From Ophiosphaerella korrae (lineage: Eukaryota > Ascomycota > Dothideomycetes > Pleosporales > Phaeosphaeriaceae): DNA of 64,000 nt. Positions within the stretch are counted from its first letter, which is position 1; every line of letters begins with the position of its first letter. Below, piece by piece: positions 56,022 to 64,000 of this stretch. The stretch covers positions 62,001 through 126,000 of the forward strand of contig JALNQF010000023.1 of assembly GCA_028456385.1 (NCBI GenBank), given 5' to 3'. The notes below the pieces were generated by a model. The model was not told the origin of the DNA and ran no database searches. It saw nothing but the letters and a program-made list of their open reading frames with translations. The position numbers were made by a program, and so were the translations under genes.

Positions 56022-57417
56022 TCAACATCCAGACATCGTCGTCGTTGGCTTAGAGCAGAGCTCAGCCTCACCCTTCCGCCTTCTAGCCACACCTTTCTTA
56101 ATCTTTGGATCATCAGGGATACATGTCGTTGGCAACGCTTCGCAGATGCCAGCGAAATTCCTATTTTGCATGTAGGTCAACCAGCGCCTCTTGATTTTCT
56201 TCCCATTCTCTCCGCCGCAGTTGTACGTGAAGCTGACAAGAGCTGCGAGCTGGTTTTCGTTGAGCCCATCCATGTTCGGCAAATTTTTCAAGAGTGCCTT
56301 GGTGTATTTGGCGATGTCTTCAGTGAAGAGATTATCGCCGTCCGGAACCTTCTTAAGTGGTGGTTTGAAACTTGCGCAGTCCTTGTTTTTAGTGCAGTCA
56401 TGACCCCAGCCTGTGCAGATTAAGTTCCAAGATCAGCCCAGTTCGGTATGCAGAATCTGTTATTGGGGCCTTACCGATAGTCTGATCGCGATCACCAGCG
56501 TCGTAAAATATTTCCGAGTATTTCTCAAAGCTTTTGATGAAGTTCTCTCCGGCTGGGTTGAGTTTGCATTTCTCGTTGGCTGGGCTGGCAGTTGGTGGAC
56601 GAGAACTTGAGGTCGCTTTGCTGCTCATTCGTGGAGATGGAAGGGAAGAAGTGGTTTCTGGCCGTGCGGCATTCAGGTTGCTAGCTGGCTGTGAACTCCA
56701 CCGCTGCGAGCTTGCGGACTTAGAGCTAACCGAAGTTGCCGAAGATTGAGCGCTGGAAGAAGATCTTGAGCTACTTGATGATTGTGAAGAGAATGTCGAA
56801 GAATATGATGACTGAGAACTGCTTTTCGAGTTCATAGATGATGTGCTGCTCGCCGACCGAGAACTGCTTGTCGAGTTCATAGATGGTGTAGACCGAGAGC
56901 TAAAAGTTGACGACGAAGTTGTAGTTCTTGAAGAAGAAACGGCGGGTGCAGCAACGCACTTGAATCCAGTTGTAGAATTACCAGTTAGCTTTTCTTGAGG
57001 ACTTGTGCAACCAACACAATACAAAGATCGACAATTGTGTTTGTCAGCTGAGGAGATGTAGCCAGCAGGGCAGTCACAGCACTTATATGTATACTTCCAG
57101 TTTGTCCACTTGCAGTCGTCGCTGCAGACGGAGCAACATGAGCCACCAGTAGGCACCTGAACCTTTCCGTACGGATAGTCGCCAGGGAAATAGACTTGAG
57201 ATGGGCCGCAAACTGGTTCGGTTCCCATATCGTCACACCCCCAACCCCAGTTCGACAGGTAGGACTCGCTCGTGGTGCACTTCCCAGAACAGGGGCAGCA
57301 CTGGTCAGTTCCTAACGCAGTGGCATTGGTGCAAACTTTTGTCGAAGGGATATAGTTGAGATATGCACGGCACGAGCATATCAGCAAGAAAATATTTATG
57401 AATAAAAGAGTGACCAT
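56022..57417 (-). CDS. Secreted Cys-rich / Ser-rich-linker / GH24 phage-type lysozyme fusion
   Basis: Two exons, 57417-56475 and 56410-56022, give 443 aa; the 64-nt intron (GTAAGG...CTGCACAG) joins DQTIG to WGHDC. The start ATG 57417 gives the signal peptide MVTLLFINIFLLICSCRA. Residues ~25-160 form a domain with about 18 cysteines, several in CC pairs (QCCPCSGKC, GGSCCSVCSDDC, YKCCDCPAGY). A ~120-residue Ser/Thr/Arg linker, likely O-glycosylated, follows. The C-terminal ~150 residues are a GH24 (T4/lambda-type) lysozyme: NPAGENFIKSFEKYSE holds the catalytic Glu, then YDAGDRDQTIGWGHDC with the Asp/Thr region, and LAALVSFTYNCGG. GH24 enzymes cleave peptidoglycan, so the role is probably antibacterial. 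The N-terminal domain is unknown to me. The fold is of phage/bacterial type, which suggests ancient transfer. Confidence 0.87.
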
Positions 57418-59672
57418 GATGGGCAAAGAGCGTGTGAATGATTGTGATATGAAGTAAAGACTAGTGAATGCGCTGAGGACCTTAAAACAGCACGCACAGA
57501 GCCTTCGCAGTGCTTCCCCTGAATATGGCCAATATGGGCAGAGCTGAGCATGTCTTTCCCGTGGTGGCGGCTGAGCCAAGAGCCACAACTACGGCGCGAC
57601 TGGCCTGGATGTGACTCTGTCGACAGGACATCTCAACTTCCGGAATTAACATTATGGAAAGGGGCATTTTGGATGAATGGCACCCCTCTGTGCGACACGC
57701 CTTTCCGCCTTTCTGCTGCTCTAAATGACGCCGAGCTTGAATATGGTTGTCCATCAACTTCCAGCTGAGTCCTAGAACTTACGCCACTAGCGCGCCGCCA
57801 ATCAGAGAGCCAGGCCCAAGTCAGCTGCATCGTAAACTGTTTCATAAGTAGATTTCAGTCCATCTATTTTTTTACAGACATTGGGAATATATCGATTGCA
57901 TGCTTCATTAGCTCTAGTTTGTGATATCTTCAGCCTGCTTCAAATAACCGACAAGGTAGTCACGAAGGATGCCCGCCCACCTGGGCTTTGATTCTCTGTT
58001 GGCAAGAGTAGCCCTGACGCTATCACACCAGGAGCGTATCGCCACTCCGAATGTCGCTTAACCCTGCAGTGTTTACACCACCGTGCCTGGCAGGAGTATC
58101 ACCCCTTTCACTGGCGTGAAAGGATAGTGGACTGTTCCCTGACTACGTAGCCGCCGTGCCTGACAAGAGAACCACCCCCTACCGATGCAAGAGGCCTTAT
58201 AACCATAAGGATGGTAGGCTGCGACCTGACTAGGGTTAGGAGGAAGGCAACTAGTGGCTAGGCGATGAGACGAAGGATGGCAGCTTTGTCGGTTGCGGCG
58301 TCGTTGTCAGAGCGGAAGCGGTGCAGTCGTGCGCGTTGAGTCGTCGGTCGGTGACGGATGGCGATGCATCGAAGGTGGCGTGTTGATGCAGGGGAGTGAG
58401 TAGGGCAGTTGTCTATGGTTCAGTGAAGCGTCTGTGCAACGGCTCGGCCCGCCCAGCGACGAATAATGCGCTCGCTCCATTCTGTGGGCATCTTGCCCTG
58501 GCCTGCAACATGCCTTCTCTAGGTCAACCATGCGATCGGCAACTTGCTCTTTTCAGCACTACCGTCTGGTACTAGCGCTTACAGTTGACGTTTCCTTCGT
58601 CTATCTTATCTTTGAATTCATGAGTGGCCGTTGTTAGCTATGGGCAATCTCCGGCTACCTAGGTATGTGCTCTACGAAGCTTTTGCTCTACATGTAATAC
58701 AGTGAACAAAAGTCAACAATAGCCTGATTGCATGGATATCGTGGTGAAGCACCTCATTTCCTCTACTTTCGCGGGAAATCTGTGGTGCAGCTCTGTAGCG
58801 CAAATTGCTTGCCATGGCAATGACCAGTTGTGTCCGGCCGGCGATGTGCCTGTCGCGAGCGATAGCGCAAGCGCGAAACAAACCCATAATAAAATGAAAC
58901 CCTAATAACCAAGAAAAGGCCTAGGAGGTTGGTCCCAGCTATGGGAGACAGGATCGATGTGGTCATGAAGACGAAAATGGTTTGACATATCTAGCGATCG
59001 GCCAATACTACAAGCAGCATGACACCAATTTGAACATTGAGACCAAAATACGTCACGATCACGCTGGAATATGCGCCAATTCTAAAGGATAGAAGGGTGG
59101 TGAGAGTCTGGGTGTGCGCGAATACGTGAGCTTGTCCACGGTACTATCTGTAGGGGCGAGGAGAGACAGCTGCTCCGAGAATTTCGTGGCCCTCGAGTAC
59201 TTACATCAATCGTAATTTCTTATTCTGTAGCTTAGTCCCATTGATACGCAGGAATTTGAATATAATTATTTTGTCCACTTCTGCGAAGCAACACATATTT
59301 TTTGCTAGTTTCGCTCTCGTGCATCGTTTCGCTTCTACGCATCATTGCGACCACACTAAGAGGAGACAGCGTGCATGTAGGAACAGTAGGCAAGAGAACG
59401 AGGGGTAATCATGCAGACTTTAGTCGAGAATTGCGGAAGAAATCAGGCTGAGAGCTATTTGTTTTCGACATAGCTAGACGATTCAGCTGTTCAAATGTTG
59501 AGAAGGATGGGTTTGGGGATACTTACGGGAAGGCCCACCGCAAATTGTATGAGCCAAAATCATAACCAATGTGGCCATTTTTGTGGACTATCAAACCCCG
59601 TAATTGGGAAAGTGCCGGCGGGAATAGCCTTGTTCTAGCAACCCACTTCAAGGTTAGTAAATGCCGGCGGAA
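57418..59672. other. Long gene-free interval
   Basis: About 2.2 kb without a supported gene. Two diverged ~45-bp copies of a C(C)GCCGTGCCTG(G/A)CA(G/A)GAG motif lie near 58080 and 58150. A near-duplicate TGCCGGCGG(G)AATTAGCCTTGT element occurs at about 59611 and 59662. Confidence 0.45.
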
Positions 59673-59678
59673 TTAGCC
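59673..59678 (-). promoter_or_regulatory. Possible XlnR/Xyr1-type GGCTAA site
   Basis: TTAGCC, the reverse complement of GGCTAA, lies 358 bp before the GH115 start. It is inside the second copy of a locally duplicated ~22-bp element; the first copy (near 59620) has ATAGCC. A six-base match is weak evidence alone. The nature of the downstream gene makes it worth noting. Confidence 0.35.
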
Positions 59679-60035
59679 TTGTCCGCGGGTTGGAACGCTG
59701 ATCGGGGCCCAAGCGATGATCCATCTCCCGCTCATTCCTCCGGCTGAATATATCTGCTTGCTTTGAGGCATTACTTGGCCCAAAGCTCAGTGACTGTTGC
59801 ATCACAACTTTCTTTGACTTTGACCATATTTTGGACTGCGATCTCGGAGCTCGTTGATAGAAACAATTGCCTAACGCTTTGCTTCCTTGAGCAGCAGTGC
59901 ACAAAAATCTTCACACGATCTTTTCGTGCAAGCTCAGCATTTATCCTACAATAGTAATCTGAGCTGGGAAGTGTTTTGGAGCCTGGAATCTCCTGGCCTT
60001 CTCTGTCTTGAAGCGCACAATCAGACTTCTGCGCC

Positions 60036-62977
60036 ATGTTTCAGGCCATCTTTGCAGTACATGAACCTGTGGCCGGCGCGATATCGTTACTCAATGCACC
60101 CATTATCGTTGACCATGAAGATTTTGAGGGCATTCATATTGCAGCATCCACGCTCGCTGAAGATATCGCTAGAGTAACTGGACAGAAAGCACCTGTAACC
60201 ACCTCGGAGCAGCGGGCATCTCAATATGTTATCGTTGTTGGGAGCATACAACGATCGAATCTGATTCAGCAATTTGCCTCAAATGGGAGCATTGACACCG
60301 ATATGATTAGCGGAAAATGGGAGACATGGTGTACGGAACTCGTGGAAGCACCGTGGGATGGATGCACCAAAGCTCTTGTAATCTACGGAAGTGATAAGCG
60401 GGGAACTATCTTTGGCATCTACTCATTGTCAGAGCAAATTGGTATTTCCCCGTAAGTCAGCCAAATCAATCGGTGCGCAATCGTTTCTAAGAAATTTGTA
60501 GTTGGCATTGGTGGGCAGATGTACCTGTGAGAAAACGTTCGTCCATCTACGCCCTAGACACTAAAACAATACAAGGACCACCGTCAGTCAAGTACCGTGG
60601 TATTTTCATCAACGATGAAGCGCCAGCACTATCAGCATGGGTCCATGAGAAGTATGGGCCAAAGTATAATTCAGAATTCTACAAGCATGTCTTTGAATTG
60701 CTACTACGGCTGAAAGGAAATTTCCTTTGGCCGGCGATGTGGTTCGGCTATCCGCACCCCGGAAACTCTTTCTTTATGGACGACCCTTTGAACCAGGAGC
60801 TTGCTGACAAGTACGGGATTATAATTTCAACATCGCACCATGAACCGATGCAGCGAGCGATGAATGAGTGGTTTGATGAGCCGTACAATGAGCCAGATGG
60901 GAGCTGGAGTTGGATAAAGAATAAAGAAAAGATCACCAAGTATTTCATCGAAGGTGCAAAACGGACGAGTAGGTTCGATAGTGTAATTACGATTGGCATG
61001 CGCGGTGATGGCGACCGAGAGATGGATGTTGAGAACCCACAAGAGGTACTAAAAGATATTTTATCGACACAAAGACGCATTATCGAAGATGTTTACGGAG
61101 AAGAAGATGCAGTACCTCAACTGATTGCGCTGTACAAGGAGGTGCAAGAGTATTATGAGAATGGACTAGAGATACCAGAAGACGTGACGCTTCTCTTTGC
61201 TGATGATAACTTTGGAACAATTCGAAGGCTTCCGACTGAAGAAGAGAGAAAGCGCAGAGGCGGTTCAGGCGTATACTATCACCTCGAATATGTTGGGGAA
61301 CCGCGAAGCTACAAGTGGCTGAACAGCAACTCTCTCGCTAAAGTCTGGCATCAGCTTGACCAAGCCCACCGTCATGGTGCAAATCAAATCTGGGTCTTCA
61401 ATGTAGGAGATGTCAAACCTCTTGAAGTTCCGCTAAGTTTCGTAATGTCATTAGCGTGGAATATGAGTGAAACAGCTTTAGGTAATCTTCCAGCATTCTT
61501 GGAACCGTTTACCGCCCGCATTCTTGGGACCGAGCTAGCGGCACCTTCCGCAGACCTCTTGCTCAAGTATGACAAGCTGATTGCTCTACGCAAGCATGAG
61601 CATATTGAGCCCGAGACATTTTCGCTTGTGAATTACTCGGAAGCGGACAATATCCTGTCAAGCTGGAAGGCGCTTCGCAAAGACGCAGAAGCCCTCTATG
61701 CCCAAGTACATCTAGACGCCAGACCTTCATTCTTCCAACTTATTTTGCATCCCATCAAGGCATCGCACATTTACGTGTCACTCCAGATCTATCGTGCAAA
61801 GAACGCGCTCTTCGCAAGGCAACGTCGCAACACAACAAATTATTTCTTCGACAAATCGATATCACTTTTCAGAGCTGATTTTCAGCTATCTCAGGAATAT
61901 CATGCGTTACTGAATGGAAAATGGAACCACATCATGCGACAGCCTCATATTGGGTTCAGTACGACATGGCATGCACCTTCGAGGGATATGATGAATGGTT
62001 TATGTCTCGTTCAGGTAGGCCAGGAATCAAATCCTATTGTCGGGAACATGGGCGTCGCTGTTGAAGGCACCGAAGGCGTAAGACCAGGACTGTGCAATGA
62101 GGAAAGTGATCGCACCCATCCGTCGAGAAGAGATTTAGTGCCCAGCGTTACAATACCGGTAATGGAACCATATGGCCCGAAATCGAGATCCTTTGAGCTG
62201 TACATGCGCGGCCCGAAGCTATTAACGTGGGCAGTTACAAGCCCAGTATCATGGATGTCGGTAACCACTCACGGGACCCTAGATCCAGAGGTTGACAGCC
62301 ATGATGCAACTGTTGAAGTGGTGGTGGATTGGGACGCAGTACCGGAGGATTTTAACGACGAAGTTTTACTGACGCTGAGGAGTAATATTGGCGACTTTGA
62401 GCATGTTCACGTTCCAGTAAAGAACTTTACTTTACCACCTACCTTCGTCGGACACGTGGAGGCAGACCGGGTCGTTTCTATTCCAGGTGCGCGCTTCGTG
62501 AACGGGAGTGCACCTAGGCATTGGAGACATCCATATCTCGGTCGAGAAGCAAGTGGGGCAGTAAGTTTCCGCATGCAACTCGGCTCGGGTTGCAAGAGCT
62601 GCGAGCTACTGTATCCTTTCTATACATTCACATCAGCTGTGAAAACATTCATACACATATACTTCACGCTGACATTGGATACAAATCCGGCATCACCATC
62701 CTTCTATGGCATCTCACTTGATAGCAAAGACGTACAGATGCATAGGCTCTTGCAGGGGCCTAGGAAGCAGGGCAAACTCCCACCGACATGGTTGACGTCT
62801 GTTATGGATTGTGTTTGGATTAAAAAACACGAGGTAGATCTCAATAAGATTGGAGCGCACACTTTAAGAATCATACTTCAAGACGAGAATATTGCGCTGG
62901 AGAAGATTGTTATCGATTTGGGGGGAATGCGCGAAAGCTACCTCGGTCCGCCCGAGAGCTTCTACGCCAGGAATTAG
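60036..62977 (+). CDS. GH115 xylan alpha-1,2-glucuronidase
   Basis: Exons 60036-60451 and 60502-62977 give 963 aa across a 50-nt intron (GTAAGT...TTTGTAG) that joins QIGISP to WHWWADVP. GH115 features: PIIVDHEDFEGIHIAASTL near the start, IYGSDKRGTIFGIYSLSEQI, KYRGIFINDEAPALSAWV, RLKGNFLWPAMWFGYPHPG, IISTSHHEPMQRAMNEWFD, IGMRGDGDREM and LLFADDNFGTIRRLP. The C-terminal half carries the linker and beta-sandwich expected for the family. GH115 enzymes remove (4-O-methyl-)glucuronic acid from internal and terminal xylan residues. Secreted fungal forms start with a signal peptide; here a TGA lies in frame just upstream of the ATG and no signal is visible. The protein is either intracellular or misses a 5' exon. 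Confidence 0.88.
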
Positions 62978-63633
62978 GTTGATATTAGACGGTAGTTGGT
63001 GCACACAAAGCATCGGTCGCTTAGAGTGAGGTGCAGGGCCCTGATTGTGGAACATGAGAACCTCTGTCCTTCACGAAAATCAATGTTTAGGGGCTTTGAT
63101 AACATTTACTCTATATTACACCTATTTAAACAATGCCCGCTAAGCCAGAAAGGTCAACATAAGTAAGACAATGGCAGTAGGTCAAATGCTAGGTTGGCTC
63201 AATAAGCCTAGAACAGAGCCCGGAGTTGCATCTAGGCGCGCAGCAATAACTAAAGCGGTGTGTAATCGTTCGCGAGGCAGGCCGCCTTGGTGAGTGCCTA
63301 ACTACCCTAACCCACCCAGGTAATGTAGAGGTTCCTTAATTTAACCGAAGGCACCCCTAGACCCATTGTGTGCAGATGCCTATTTCCCATCAGGCACCGC
63401 AGTTTCTGGTGCGGATGTGCCCATCAGGCTTACCACGGGTTGACCCACGACAAATATAGTTTTCATCATATATGTTAGAATTGGACTGCACAAAAATTCA
63501 TGTCCCCGTTCTAGCCTCTTCCTCCTGGCCGTCGCATTCCTACCAAAAAGTTCGGGATTTTAGGACATGGGCTTGTTTCTATCATTCCCGGCAGTCGAAG
63601 CTGCGCCCAAACGGTAACCGCTTTGTTTTCCAG
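62978..63633. other. Intergenic region
   Basis: No gene recognised downstream of the GH115 gene. Confidence 0.4.
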
Positions 63634-63878
63634 AAGAGAATTATCCTGAGGAAGTAAGCCGAGCTCCACAGGATTCGGCAGAATGGCCTAGTTACTTTCT
63701 TGAACAATTATGTTACTTCTCTCACAAAGATGGCAAGAGCATACTGATTGTTGAGCCTCCTGACGATTATCCTAACTCACGGGCAAGGTTGGGCTGGGCT
63801 CTTAAGCGCCTTACAGGAGCCTACAAGCTTTTGGCTGACGGTCACCCCCGGATTGTCAGGTATATTCAACCCTGGTGA
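63634..63878 (+). CDS. Possible exon of an unknown gene
   Basis: After an acceptor-like TTTTCCAG an open frame reads ENYPEEVSRAPQDSAEWPSY, then LEQLCYFSHKDGKSILIVEP and ARLGWALKRLTGAYKLLADG, ending at TGA 63876-63878. The composition is protein-like, but no family is recognised and upstream exons were not found. It may be a relic fragment. Confidence 0.25.
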
Positions 63879-64000
63879 TCATTTCGTTTGAGCACTTACC
63901 TTGGCAGCTATCTTGGCCTCCTCAAAAGTGGTAATGGCGTGGTTGTTGAAAGACTCGCACCAGGTCCCATCATGTTGGGTTCACTTCTAGTCATAACGGT
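63879..64000. other. Window end, unassigned
   Basis: A minus-strand donor-like CACTTACC at 63893-63900 precedes a short open stretch, but a stop lies about 23 codons upstream in that frame. No gene can be supported. Confidence 0.3.

Noticed and set aside
58040..58210. Possible tRNA or structured RNA in the repeated C(C)GCCGTGCCTG units
   Set aside because: No B box (GGTTCGANTCC) or cloverleaf pairing could be found. The two units are just diverged direct copies.
63891..64000. Minus-strand exon reading DGTWCESFNNHAITTFEEAK at the right edge
   Set aside because: A stop lies in frame about 23 codons upstream and the window ends, so it cannot be supported.
1..64000. CRISPR arrays, rRNA genes, tRNA genes
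   Set aside because: No regularly spaced direct repeats, rRNA-like sequence or tRNA internal promoter boxes were found on reading. The genome is eukaryotic, so CRISPR is not expected.

Overview
The window is nuclear DNA of a filamentous ascomycete (Pezizomycotina). It is probably a plant-associated Dothideomycete, although the class is an inference. The evidence is short GT-AG introns of about 47-165 nt, fungal gene families (HET proteins, an XlnR-type Zn2Cys6 activator, a URE2-like GST, the bidirectional D-galacturonate gene pair), and transposon relics whose damage resembles repeat-induced point mutation (RIP).

Layout. 1-6.4 kb is relic territory: a TA-saturated retroelement with fossil gag zinc knuckles, a pogo/Fot1-type helix-turn-helix fragment, a cytochrome P450 pseudogene and a hAT transposase relic. 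6.7-17.6 kb is gene-rich: an intact HET-domain gene, a repeat-containing hypothetical protein, the myotubularin phosphatase and the branchpoint-bridging splicing factor. 17.6-30 kb is the metabolic core: a URE2-like GST with two long introns, an XlnR/AraR-type activator, and the divergent pair gaaC (aldolase) and gaaA (D-galacturonate reductase). Their shared promoter carries a GaaR-type CCNCCAA site. 30.5-38.6 kb holds a ULP1-like cysteine protease, two small secreted cysteine-containing proteins (one a two-exon gene easily missed), a MITE and a multi-spanning membrane protein. 40.3-50 kb holds a phosphoglycerate-mutase-family enzyme, a decayed chromate transporter and a decayed HET/NB-ARC/TPR (NLR-type) gene. 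50-56 kb holds a LINE reverse-transcriptase relic, a probable LTR, a carboxylesterase and a broken Myb/SANT-like gene. 56-63 kb holds a secreted protein joining a Cys-rich domain and a Ser-rich linker to a phage-type GH24 lysozyme, and a GH115 alpha-glucuronidase.

How the genes fit together. Several intact genes fit life on plant cell walls: pectin-derived galacturonate catabolism, an XlnR-family regulator and xylan alpha-glucuronidase. The lysozyme and small secreted proteins suggest interaction with bacteria or a host. HET and NLR genes belong to fungal self/non-self recognition, and one is dead here. Intact genes alternate with relics, as in a two-speed genome compartment. All gene models were spliced by eye from frame continuity, GT-AG borders and remembered family conservation. 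No database search was possible.
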